This document shows, in pieces, positions 54,501-62,166 of a stretch of 64,000 nt of DNA. The notes under the pieces are model-generated. The model was not told the DNA's origin. It saw only the letters and a list, made by a program, of their open reading frames with translations, and searched no databases. The DNA is from Cytophagales bacterium UBA2561. Its GTDB lineage: Bacteria; Bacteroidota; Bacteroidia; Cytophagales; Thermoflexibacteraceae. Numbering within the stretch: the first letter of the stretch is position 1; every line of letters begins with the position of its first letter. A program made the translations under genes and the position numbers. The DNA lies in NCBI GenBank assembly GCA_002340355.1, contig DDLX01000030.1, positions 1-64,000 of the forward strand. Direction: 5' to 3'.

Positions 54501-56909
54501 TTTGTGATAGATATTTTCAGCATTTTGGAATGCCACTTCTAATAATTCAGCTGATTTTTCTTTCTTATTAATTAAAAAAGCTACTTCTCCCCAATCTTTA
54601 TAAAGCTCAAAAGCTTCATCATAGTGATTTTCCCACACATCCACAGGTAATAAATTTCCTGCAATTTGAAAATGCTCATATGCCGTAACATAGGCTACCG
54701 AACTTTTAGCCTTTTTTGCTGCTTGTACATTGATATTCAGCAAGGTACGTCTTTCTTCTAAAGTAGCTATTAAACCTAGTCCATAATTGAGTTGAGTAAC
54801 GATATCTATCAACTTTTCTTCTCGTTCCTTCTCAGAAACCCTCTCTAACCAAAGAAACCCAATCGCATAATGCAAGGCATTTTGAGTTGTTTCTGAAAGC
54901 AAGCTGTAAGTAGCTTGTTGGATACGGTCATGTACAAAACGATAAGTTTGATGACTTTGTCGTAGAATTAAACCAATTTGTAAAGCTTCTTCCAATAATT
55001 TTTGGCAAACTTCTTTAGGTCTATCCGCAACAATTGATAGAAATGTCAAATCGAAACTCGTCCCTATACATGCGCCAATTTTGAGAAGTTCTTGGATAGT
55101 TAAGGTCAATTTTTGGATTTTTTCTGCCATCAAATGAACAACATTATCCGTAATATTTTGCGCCCGAATTTGTGCCACATCCCAAGTCCAACGATTCTTT
55201 TGAAAATCAAATTGCAACAACTTTTCTTCAAATAATCGTTCTAAAAACTGGGCAGTAAAGAAAGCATTTCCGTTTGTTTTATTGTATATCAGCTTACTTA
55301 GTTCTATCACAGGAGTTTGTTGGAGGGCATCTTCCACCCATTCACAAACATTAAACAGTGAAAGATTTTTCAAATGAATAATTTGTACGGGAGTAATATT
55401 AAGACTCTGAATATTGTTTAAGGTTTGAGTAAAAAGGTGAGAATCAACAATTTCATTATCTCGATAAGCTCCAATAAATAATACATTTAGGAGGGATTCG
55501 TCCGCAAGTAACACCTTAAATAGTTCGAGTGAAGCACTATCTGCCCATTGCCAGTCATCAATAAAAATAACTAAGGGATGCTCTGGTAAACAGATGGCTT
55601 TCATGAAAAGCCCAAAAACATAATTGAAACGGTTGGCATATTGTTCTCCCTCCAAAACAGGCACTTTTGCAGGTTGCCCAATTAAAAGTTCAAGCTCAGG
55701 AATAATTTCGATAATCACTTGTGCCAAATCCCCAAGTGCCTCTCGGACTTGCAACCGCCATTTCTCTACAATTTCTTCATCTTCCATCAACCAAAGATGC
55801 ACCAGTTCTGCCAATGCCTGACGAAGCGCATAGTATGGAATCGCACGCTGATATTGGTCAAATTTTCCACTAATAAAATAGCCTTTTTTGGCAGTAATAG
55901 GCTTGTGAATCTCATAAATCAAAGCCGATTTTCCTACACCCGAATATCCTCCAACCAACAACCACTCCTTAGCTCCTTGACTAGTACGTTCAAATGCGTT
56001 TAGTAAAACCTGAATTTCGGCTTCCCTTCCATATAATTTCTGAGGTAATTGTAACTTTCCTGAAAAATCTTTTTCGCCTAGTTCGAAGAAAGGGAGAATA
56101 GCATATTTATTAAAATAGGTTAAATATTTTTCTAAATCATATTTCAAGCCCAAAGCGGTTTGATAACGATTTTCAGCATTCTTTTTGAGTAACTTGGAAA
56201 CTATTTCGGATAAGATAACGGGGACTTTAGGATTAATTTCGTGAACAAATGGAGCTGGTATAGTAATATGAGCATGAATCAGTTCCATCGAATCTTCAAA
56301 ATCAAACGGCACTTCTCCTGTCAAAAGTTCATAGAATACAACTCCTAAAGAATATAAATCAGTACGATAATCAATGACCTTATTTACTCGTCCTGTCTGT
56401 TCTGGAGAAATATATTTAAGTGTTCCTTCAAGATGCTTAGGATTCCCAAGATGATATTCCTTTTGAGTTACTCGTGAAGAAATGCCAAAGTCAATTAATG
56501 TAACTTTATGGTTTTCAGGATTTATAATAATATTATTCGAATTAATATCTTTATGGATAATTTTTTGCTGATGAATATAATCTAAGCATTCACTCAATTG
56601 AATGATCAAATGCACAATCTCTAGTATTGACAGTTTTTGGTCAAATTTTCTAAGTGATATTCCTTCTACATATTCTAAAAATAAGGCTGGTTTTTGATCA
56701 AAACTATCTAGACGCAAAGCTCTCCGAACTCCCTTGTTTTCTAAATTCTTGGTTAACTCATATTCATTTTGCAGGTAACTTAACGCCACCTGATATTTTG
56801 AGACATTAGGTTGCAAAACCTTTACCACTTCCTGATGATTTAATTGATAAAGATAAACGCTCTGTCCTTCATAAACTATCTCTACATTCGTCTGTATAAA
56901 ATCCTGCAT
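51549..56909 (-). CDS. Giant signalling protein: Ser/Thr kinase, AAA ATPase, TPR-like region, GAF, SpoIIE phosphatase
   Basis: The protein has 1786 residues. Domains in order: eukaryote-like kinase (1-270) with HKDINSNN at about 114, a DFG at about 138 and GTLKYISPEQTGRVN; AAA_16-type ATPase (about 290-640) with Walker A GYSGVGKS near 318 and FIDDWQWAD near 450; a helical TPR-like section to about 1290; GAF (about 1305-1470); coiled coil (about 1468-1535); SpoIIE/PP2C domain (about 1545-1786) with FFRPRDVVSGDFYW, ADCTGHGVPGAFMSMIG and FSDGYSDQIGG. It thus joins a kinase and a phosphatase in one chain. This layout resembles large hybrid sensor proteins of myxobacteria and cyanobacteria, with histidine kinase replaced by a PP2C output. 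Targets are unknown. Confidence 0.88.
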   Translation of the reverse strand: MQDFIQTNVEIVYEGQSVYLYQLNHQEVVKVLQPNVSKYQVALSYLQNEYELTKNLENKGVRRALRLDSFDQKPALFLEYVEGISLRKFDQKLSILEIVHLIIQLSECLDYIHQQKIIHKDINSNNIIINPENHKVTLIDFGISSRVTQKEYHLGNPKHLEGTLKYISPEQTGRVNKVIDYRTDLYSLGVVFYELLTGEVPFDFEDSMELIHAHITIPAPFVHEINPKVPVILSEIVSKLLKKNAENRYQTALGLKYDLEKYLTYFNKYAILPFFELGEKDFSGKLQLPQKLYGREAEIQVLLNAFERTSQGAKEWLLVGGYSGVGKSALIYEIHKPITAKKGYFISGKFDQYQRAIPYYALRQALAELVHLWLMEDEEIVEKWRLQVREALGDLAQVIIEIIPELELLIGQPAKVPVLEGEQYANRFNYVFGLFMKAICLPEHPLVIFIDDWQWADSASLELFKVLLADESLLNVLFIGAYRDNEIVDSHLFTQTLNNIQSLNITPVQIIHLKNLSLFNVCEWVEDALQQTPVIELSKLIYNKTNGNAFFTAQFLERLFEEKLLQFDFQKNRWTWDVAQIRAQNITDNVVHLMAEKIQKLTLTIQELLKIGACIGTSFDLTFLSIVADRPKEVCQKLLEEALQIGLILRQSHQTYRFVHDRIQQATYSLLSETTQNALHYAIGFLWLERVSEKEREEKLIDIVTQLNYGLGLIATLEERRTLLNINVQAAKKAKSSVAYVTAYEHFQIAGNLLPVDVWENHYDEAFELYKDWGEVAFLINKKEKSAELLEVAFQNAENIYHKTEIYLLRIRQKNSEAHYIEASNEGISALNLFGYNLPLITDEKFYTKIGRQELTQYLETIQNETPLIKIEELPILTQKVHLTCIRIINTMFDGVFMGAPYAYLYILAKAMNLSLRYGKSGYLPLLLTNMAIVHSSMKDYSSTYLMGQIAARVRSTLDFEDIKARFSTMFGYTTLAAEPIRKDINAHLKAFQIGLEVGDFAYAGYGIVIATRHATVLSLSDVIQHTHTAETFFRKSNNPMLLLVSNMQKGFILNVERKTKSKISFDHDQFIEAKFIETFQDTAPTWVMVYRRFKIQSLVIWQAFEEAYSLVEDREQSLAFVGAIDIEYRGAYYFYSVVIVVGLWKKDKCTKEITQALIEEALEEIKLLYEVNPSLFESIYFLVLAQKAEFEQRMFEAMNYYDKGIESALTNELTIYVALGNELAVQFYLSIQKPQFASLYLTQAINYYEVWGTEAKAKNLKRQYRYIYARHQSSQLQTLTTDFSTLQVAPQTVYTYPTETGDKVLDINTLLKASQTISKEIHLSKVLEKMLRFLIENAGADRGILLLAQGEEWFIQGEIDVQGNLETLQEIPLVDAYKTLFVKAINYILNTEELLVVQDISQDTRFAKANYVRQTHLKSLLCLPILNQRKLIGILYLENSIVTGVFSKNRVDLLQALATQVATAIENAMLYENLEEKVQERTQQLEAKTEEMKVQNEELTIIYDRLTSHHEILQKQKELVDIAHQKIRDSINYAKRIQRAILPEDERINSMIPQNFVFFRPRDVVSGDFYWSAWVRSRQGNRKIVFATADCTGHGVPGAFMSMIGANLLAQVVSDRKVTEPDMILTLLHGGIRNLLRQQRTKNRDGIDISINVIDWNAKTLVYSGAKRPLYYVQDGEMQQIKGNRYAVGGYLKGVKRNFEAHTVSFAESPIMAYTFSDGYSDQIGGKNARKFMNKHFRNMLFAISNQDMKAQKEYITQVFDKWIGGHRQIDDVLVVGMRLDTSDI

Positions 56910-57495
56910 AGAATTAAGTTTTATAACATTAAATGGTTGTTGATTAGATAAATTGAAGTAATAAAGTATAGTAACATTTTAGCAAGATACTAAAATTTAG
57001 GAGCTTTTAAAATAGATATATCATCAAATATTGTACTTTTTTAAGGTATTCTTCAAGAATATATTTATCCAAAATCATAAAAAGGAACAAGAAAGCCCTT
57101 ACTAAATCCTAATACGACTTCAAACAAATGTATGAAATAGTTGATTTTTATATTTTTTAAGATTTATTCAAAAAATAAACTTCTGCTCTACCCTACCTAA
57201 AAATGATTTATAAAATATATTAGTATTAAAATTATTTAATAATCTTTATTTATAGGGCTAAAAACCATTTTTCCATAGCGGTGGATTTGCAAACCCACCG
57301 CTATGGAAAAATCAAATTTGATTAAATCAAACTGATAATCAATAATTTGCAAATCAATGAAATTTTAGTAGGGTAGAGTGACAAGCTTCAAAACTGTTTA
57401 TAGCTAAATCTTTTAGAAAAACAATATAGGTTTCAGAAAACATCTTCCTGAATTTAGTAGTTAAGAGCATTGGTTATCGAAAAAAAATTAATTTT
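56910..57495. other. Intergenic region between giant kinase gene and hemH
   Basis: About 590 bases between divergent genes. It holds the palindromic MITE-like element (57186-57378) and must contain the two promoters, but no clear -7/-33 pair was found. No ORF with support. Confidence 0.5.
57186..57378. repeat. MITE-like palindromic element, copy 1
   Basis: The ends are perfect inverted repeats CTCTACCCTAC (57186-57196) and GTAGGGTAGAG (57368-57378). Inside is a 17 bp perfect stem (57268-57284 with 57295-57311, CCATAGCGGTGG core) around a 10-base loop. Total length 193 bp. A second, shorter copy at 59506-59577 shares about 55 bp with it. No transposase is encoded, so it would be mobilised in trans. 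A target-site duplication is not evident. Confidence 0.65.
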
Positions 57496-58515
57496 ATGCA
57501 ATCTAAAACGGGCGTTTTACTGGTCAATCTCGGAACACCAGACAGTCCCAATACTCCTGATGTCCGAAAATATTTACGTCAATTTCTTTCGGATGGAAGA
57601 GTTATTGACATTAACCCTATCGGGCGTTTTTTATTAGTCAATCTCATTATTGCACCTTTTCGTTCGCCCAAATCTGCCAAAGAATACCAAAAAGTTTGGA
57701 CAAAAGAAGGTTCTCCTTTATTGGTCAATGGATTAAAGTTAAGGGATTTGGTACAAGAAAAATTAGGTAACAATTACGAAGTTATTTTAGGAATGCGTTA
57801 TCAAAATCCTAGTCTTGAATCGGCTCTGAACCAGCTCAAAGACAAAGGATTAGATAAAATCATCGTGTTTCCTTTGTTTCCACAATACGCCTCAGCAACT
57901 ACAGGCTCAGTACATCAGGAAGTTTTTCGGATTGTAGGAAAATGGCAAACTATTCCACAAATGATTTTAGTAGATGCCTATCCTGAAAATCCCAAAATGA
58001 TTCAAACTTTTGCTGAATTAGGACAAAGGCATCGTCAAAAAACAGATTTTGAACATTTTATTTTTTCGTATCATGGACTTCCTGAACGCCAAATTCGCAA
58101 AGCTGATACTACGGATAAATGTTTAACCCAAAACTGCTGCGAGACACTCCATCCTAAAAACAAATTGTGTTACCGAGCACAGTGTTTTGCTACCTCTCGA
58201 AAATTAGCAGAAGCCTTACAACTATCTGAAAATCAATATACTGTTTGTTTTCAATCTCGTTTAGGAAAAGACCCTTGGATACAGCCTTACACTGAAGAGG
58301 TTATTTTGAATCTAACTAAAAAAGGGATAAAAAGTGTTTTAGCATTTTCACCAGCCTTTACTTCGGATTGTCTCGAAACTACTGTAGAAGTAGGGCAAGA
58401 ATACAAAGAAGTTTTTGAAGAAAATGGTGGAATACATTGGGAACTAGTTGAAAGTTTAAATATTGAACCACTCTGGGTGGATGCGGTAGCCGATATGATT
58501 CTGGAATATAACTGA
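57496..58515 (+). CDS. hemH: Ferrochelatase
   Basis: The 339-residue protein inserts ferrous iron into protoporphyrin IX, the last step of haem synthesis. It has TGVLLVNLGTPDSPNTPDVRKYL at the N-terminus, the catalytic His at about 193 in FSYHGLPERQIRKAD, QSRLGKDPWIQPYT and the C-terminal FSPAFTSDCLETTVEVG. Cysteines in CLTQNCCETLHP may bind a metal. It stands alone; the MITE lies about 120 bases upstream. Confidence 0.96.
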   Translation: MQSKTGVLLVNLGTPDSPNTPDVRKYLRQFLSDGRVIDINPIGRFLLVNLIIAPFRSPKSAKEYQKVWTKEGSPLLVNGLKLRDLVQEKLGNNYEVILGMRYQNPSLESALNQLKDKGLDKIIVFPLFPQYASATTGSVHQEVFRIVGKWQTIPQMILVDAYPENPKMIQTFAELGQRHRQKTDFEHFIFSYHGLPERQIRKADTTDKCLTQNCCETLHPKNKLCYRAQCFATSRKLAEALQLSENQYTVCFQSRLGKDPWIQPYTEEVILNLTKKGIKSVLAFSPAFTSDCLETTVEVGQEYKEVFEENGGIHWELVESLNIEPLWVDAVADMILEYN

Positions 58516-58644
58516 TATTGCTAAAGTGCAGATAAATATTACTTTATGAAAAAAGACAACAATAAAATTTAAGATGGTTACAGAAAAAGAAATTCCTTTA
58601 TTATTGACTTCAAAGACACACTTTAGAGATTTTTAATTAATATT

Positions 58645-59487
58645 TTATGGATTCTCCAAATGATATCTTCGAAGTCCTTTACTGGGTGTTTTAGCTATTT
58701 TTCCAATTGTAATCCTTTCATTTACCAAGATTTTTTGTAAAATTTCTTGGTAATGAAAAGCAATCGATCCCATAAAATGTACAGGATAGTTTCGATAATT
58801 TTCAATTTTAGAAAGCGTCTTTTCCACAAATAACTGAAAACCTTTTTCAAACAATTTCTGAGTATAGTCTGACTCTAGATTTTCTTGTAAGAAAGGGATA
58901 AAACCAGCCAAATATTGATTCGGGAAATTGGTTCGATAGACTTTTTGGATAAGCTCTTGACGACTAATAGGATATTTTTCTTTAAACTTAAATGCTAGAT
59001 TTTCAGGAAGCTCTTGACGTAAAAAATCTTGAATTAAGCATTTTCCAAAGTAAGCTCCACTTCCTTCATCTCCTAGCAAAAAACCTAATGATGACAGATA
59101 ATTAGGAAAAGTTTTACCATCATAAAAGTTAGCATTTGTCCCTGTTCCTAAAATACAAATAATTCCTGCCTGATTTCCTGAAAGACTTCGCCCTGCACCC
59201 AATAAATCACTATTGATCAGAATATTTTTAGTTTTTGGGAAAATAGCTTTTAAACCACTTCGAATAAGATCATTTTTTTCAGGATGAGTACAACCTGCAC
59301 CATAAAAATAAATCTTTTTGGGTTGATAGTTTATCCATTTTTCAAGGTCATTTTGTATAATTTGATGAATATCTGAAGTATTCTGATAGTATGGATTAAT
59401 ACCTTGTCCTAAAATGGTTTCGGTAGATTGAGGAGAAATAAGTTGCCATTCAGTTTTGGTCGAGCCACTATCAGCAATAAGTATCAT
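58645..59487 (-). CDS. BadF/BadG-type sugar kinase (N-acetylglucosamine kinase-like)
   Basis: The 280-residue ASKHA-fold protein has ADSGSTKTEWQLI at the N-terminus (phosphate 1), YGAGCTHPEK, CILGTGTNANFYDG (phosphate 2) and LGDEGSGAYFGK. It would phosphorylate an amino sugar such as N-acetylglucosamine. A truncated MITE copy begins 18 bases upstream of its start and may sit in its promoter. The short gap 58516-58644 holds no supported gene. Confidence 0.85.
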   Translation of the reverse strand: MILIADSGSTKTEWQLISPQSTETILGQGINPYYQNTSDIHQIIQNDLEKWINYQPKKIYFYGAGCTHPEKNDLIRSGLKAIFPKTKNILINSDLLGAGRSLSGNQAGIICILGTGTNANFYDGKTFPNYLSSLGFLLGDEGSGAYFGKCLIQDFLRQELPENLAFKFKEKYPISRQELIQKVYRTNFPNQYLAGFIPFLQENLESDYTQKLFEKGFQLFVEKTLSKIENYRNYPVHFMGSIAFHYQEILQKILVNERITIGKIAKTPSKGLRRYHLENP

Positions 59488-59505
59488 GAGGATTTTATTT
59501 TTTTG

Positions 59506-59577
59506 TACCCTACTAAAAATTATTTAATAACCTTTATTTAGACTAAAAAGCCATTTTTCCATAGTGGTGGATAGGGT
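59506..59577. repeat. MITE-like palindromic element, copy 2 (shortened)
   Basis: It begins TACCCTAC at 59506 and ends near ATAGGGT at 59577. The internal stretch ATTATTTAATAACCTTTATTTA and CCATTTTTCCATAGTGGTGG closely match copy 1 at 57186-57378. It lacks the right arm of the hairpin and part of the left spacer, so it is a deletion form. Confidence 0.55.
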
Positions 59578-59605
59578 GATTTTTTAGAAATGACAAATAA
59601 AAAAG

Positions 59606-59638
59606 AAACCTATAAGATTTTTCACATCTCACAGGTTT
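59606..59638 (-). terminator. Rho-independent terminator of the PspA-like gene
   Basis: On the minus strand AAACCT pairs with AGGTTT, with a second AGAT/ATCT stem inside a small bulge, and a T-rich tract (TTTCTTTTTT) follows. It lies about 37 bases after the stop of the PspA-like gene. Confidence 0.7.
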
Positions 59639-59674
59639 AAATAACTAAAAATCAATAGTTTATTGACTTAAAAA

Positions 59675-60436
59675 CTAAACACCAGCCGTGCCTTTGTTTT
59701 CGGTACTACCATCAGTTTTATTCTCAGAACCATCACCCAAAAGTCCCATCTTAGCTTTTAATGCCAATAAAGAGTCATCTGAGCTTCCTGCACCTGGTCC
59801 AAGCAGTTGATCAACCTCGTCGTCCACGCTTTTGGTTTCTTGAGCAATTTCGCCATACGAAGCTGCAAGTGCTTCATCTTCTTCAACTTTGCTTTTCATT
59901 CGCTCTAACATTGCAATCGTTCCACTCGAATCAATTTGCGATAATTGCTTATTAATTTTCTTAGTTGCAGAAGCGACTTTTGTTCGTGCTTTGAGAGTAC
60001 GAAGTTCATTTTCGTATTCAGAAACTTTTCCTTTCAAGGTATTGATATTCGCCTCCATATTTCGGACTTGTGTCTCATGAGTTTGGAGTTCTTTACCTGT
60101 TCGAGCGGCTTCGGATTCGGCTTTTTCTTTCTTTCGGAGCATTTCGCCTGCCAAACGGTCAGCATCTTGAGGAGTGATTTGTCCTGTTTGTGCTTTTTGG
60201 AGCAAGAGCATCGCTTTTTTCTCGCAACTTACTGCTTCATTCTTAAATTTATGATGATCGTTTTTGGTACGAATCGCAAGGGCTTTAATTTCAGCAAGTC
60301 CTTGCATGCTTTTGTTCAGGTCAGTTTTGAGGTCTCGAATCCCTTGTTCCGTAATCTTAATGGGGTCTTCCAATTTATCAATCGCACTATGTGCTTCGGC
60401 TTTCCCAATATTAAATATACGACTAAAAATTCCCAT
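59675..60436 (-). CDS. PspA/IM30-family membrane-stress protein
   Basis: The 253-residue protein is nearly all long helix, as in PspA/IM30/Vipp1. The opening MGIFSRIFNIGKAEAHSAIDKLEDPIKITEQGIRDL is characteristic, followed by continuous coiled-coil helices and a short acidic, Ser/Thr-rich tail. These proteins assemble on the inner membrane and protect it under stress. It pairs with a YbjN-type small protein 18 bases upstream, a frequent Bacteroidota arrangement. A terminator follows. Confidence 0.88.
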   Translation of the reverse strand: MGIFSRIFNIGKAEAHSAIDKLEDPIKITEQGIRDLKTDLNKSMQGLAEIKALAIRTKNDHHKFKNEAVSCEKKAMLLLQKAQTGQITPQDADRLAGEMLRKKEKAESEAARTGKELQTHETQVRNMEANINTLKGKVSEYENELRTLKARTKVASATKKINKQLSQIDSSGTIAMLERMKSKVEEDEALAASYGEIAQETKSVDDEVDQLLGPGAGSSDDSLLALKAKMGLLGDGSENKTDGSTENKGTAGV

Positions 60437-60454
60437 GGCTATTTTATTTTTAGT

Positions 60455-60850
60455 TTAATTATTATAAAATTTGATGATTTCGCCCGAATATTCAGCAAGC
60501 AATAATTTGAGCGAATTCAAGGAGGCTTCGAGTTCATTGAGGTCAAGATTTTCAAGCTGGAGCGTATCTCGAAATAATACTCGACTTCCGCTATCATCAA
60601 TGACAAATGCCCCGTGTACGATTTCCCGATTCTTCATCAGTAAGCTTTTGAACATATCGGTATTATCCTTTTCGAACGAGAATAAAAACTGTTCGAGGGT
60701 CAATATGGTATCTTCACAATCAATGATAAGGTTTTTGATGCCATTTTCTTCATCATTCACCACATAAATCTCATCTTCGTGGTCTTCGTGCGTAATATCG
60801 TACCCCAATTCTTGGAGATACCGCTTGACACGCAAATAGTATTCATTCAT
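60455..60850 (-). CDS. YbjN/T3SS-chaperone-like small protein
   Basis: The 131-residue acidic alpha/beta protein has the CesT/YbjN-like order of helix, strands and helix: NEYYLRVKRYLQELGYDI, then IYVVNDEENGIKNLIIDC, FVIDDSGSRVLFRDTLQLENLDLNEL and a final helix. It sits directly upstream of the PspA-like gene and is probably co-transcribed. It may bind PspA or another partner as an adaptor; the catalytic role is not known. Confidence 0.75.
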   Translation of the reverse strand: MNEYYLRVKRYLQELGYDITHEDHEDEIYVVNDEENGIKNLIIDCEDTILTLEQFLFSFEKDNTDMFKSLLMKNREIVHGAFVIDDSGSRVLFRDTLQLENLDLNELEASLNSLKLLLAEYSGEIIKFYNN

Positions 60851-61201
60851 AGTTTCAAATTATTAATTATAGGGTAATCTAAATTCTTGAGTATTTTATC
60901 TATCTACCTTAATAGTAGTGCCAATGTTCCAAAAGTTCTTAAAAACTGACGTTTTGGCAAGATTTATCCCCAAATTCGATTTCTAATTGGGCTTCAAGAT
61001 AACGATTTATGACAGATTTTCCAACTTCAAAAATTAGAAATTCATCAGATGGTCATTTCTTATTTTACGAAATAACGCACTACTTTGATTAGATTTTCGG
61101 GATAAATTAAGAGCTTAAAAACACTTAGAATCACCGTTAATATCACAAAAAGTAAAAACTACAATATTTCAATTAATATTAATTATAATCAAATGGTTGA
61201 A
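60851..61201. other. Intergenic stretch with weak coding relics
   Basis: On the minus strand, two short open stretches without starts look protein-like: FLLFVILTVILSVFKLLIYP (near 61149-61057) and FEVGKSVINRYLEAQLEIEF (near 61000). They may be the remains of a small membrane-protein gene. No intact gene is supported. Confidence 0.25.
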
Positions 61202-62065
61202 TTATTTTCTTCTTTTAGAATGGGTTCGCCCTCGATTAGTGGTTTTGATACGTCCCCTTCCTCTATACCGAGAATGAGGAGGCTCTCCTTCTCGTGGGAA
61301 TATATAACGAACTCCTATAGAAATTGCCCAGAAATTCACTAATTGAGTTTCTTTAATCGTAGTATAAGATTTGTTATTGTAAGCACTCAGATAGTCATTC
61401 AATGTTTTATCACCGACTGTTCCCTTTCCAACTGCGTCTCGATAAGCCAAATAACCATTTACCTCTTCTGAGGGATTCACATAGGAATTAGTATGAATTC
61501 CTAATCTTCCCTCCATAAATACTAAAAATGATGTTCGAGGAAGTGCGCTTTCTAATCCTAGTCCTACATTAAGATGTGTTCCAATCACTCGTTCATCTTC
61601 AAATAATTTAGCTTCAGAAACATACGGATTCGGAATTGTAGAATCAAAAACATGATGTCGTATTGTCCCACCTGCTAAGACATAGACTCCACCAAACTCA
61701 TAAGTCGAAAATCGAAAAGGATAATAGACAAAATCACAGTCCCATTCCATCATCGAAAAATCGGAAGTGATATTATAATAAGGAGCATTAGGATAATATT
61801 TTTTGTACTCTACGGCTTGTGCTGGATAGTAAGTATAGCCAAAATTGATTCGAAACTTATTTTTACCATACATAAACAATAGTCTCGCTCCGTGCATTCG
61901 TGGGAAATATTCTGGCGCACCAATGGGGTACATTTCTCTCTTTCCAAAATACCTTGAACGGCTTACACCCAAGCCTGCACTAAAGTGTCCAATACTGTTT
62001 TGAGCTACGATTTCTGATATATAACTACTTGAAAATAAAAGAACTAAAAGAATTATTTTTTTCAT
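61202..62065 (-). CDS. Outer membrane beta-barrel protein, hypothetical
   Basis: The start is set at ATG 62065, because MKKIILLVLLFSSSYISEIVAQ is a clean signal peptide; further ATGs upstream (62071, 62119) would only lengthen it. The mature part (about 265 residues) has alternating beta-strand patterns (GHFSAGLGVSRSRYFG, ARLLFMYGKNKFRINFGYTYYP, VGVRYIFPR type ends), ending in a basic tail (RGRGRIKTTNRGRTHSKRRK). It is probably an outer membrane barrel or a T9SS-related surface protein. No specific family is recognised. Confidence 0.65.
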   Translation of the reverse strand: MKKIILLVLLFSSSYISEIVAQNSIGHFSAGLGVSRSRYFGKREMYPIGAPEYFPRMHGARLLFMYGKNKFRINFGYTYYPAQAVEYKKYYPNAPYYNITSDFSMMEWDCDFVYYPFRFSTYEFGGVYVLAGGTIRHHVFDSTIPNPYVSEAKLFEDERVIGTHLNVGLGLESALPRTSFLVFMEGRLGIHTNSYVNPSEEVNGYLAYRDAVGKGTVGDKTLNDYLSAYNNKSYTTIKETQLVNFWAISIGVRYIFPREGEPPHSRYRGRGRIKTTNRGRTHSKRRK

Positions 62066-62166
62066 TGTCATTTGTGATTCGATTCTTAGAATGTTCATAA
62101 AATTGCCTAAAAACTTCACTTCTAAAACCCTTAATCGCCTTGAAATATTGCCAAATTTTCAAAAAC

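Noticed and set aside
57496..58515. Hairpin at 57268-57311 as a terminator for hemH or the kinase gene
   Set aside because: It lies between divergent genes upstream of both starts, so it is better read as part of a mobile element.
59945..60505. 186-codon plus-strand ORF opposite the PspA-like gene
   Set aside because: It is antisense to the PspA-like coiled-coil gene and rich in Phe and Cys as expected from a reversed Lys/Glu-rich frame.
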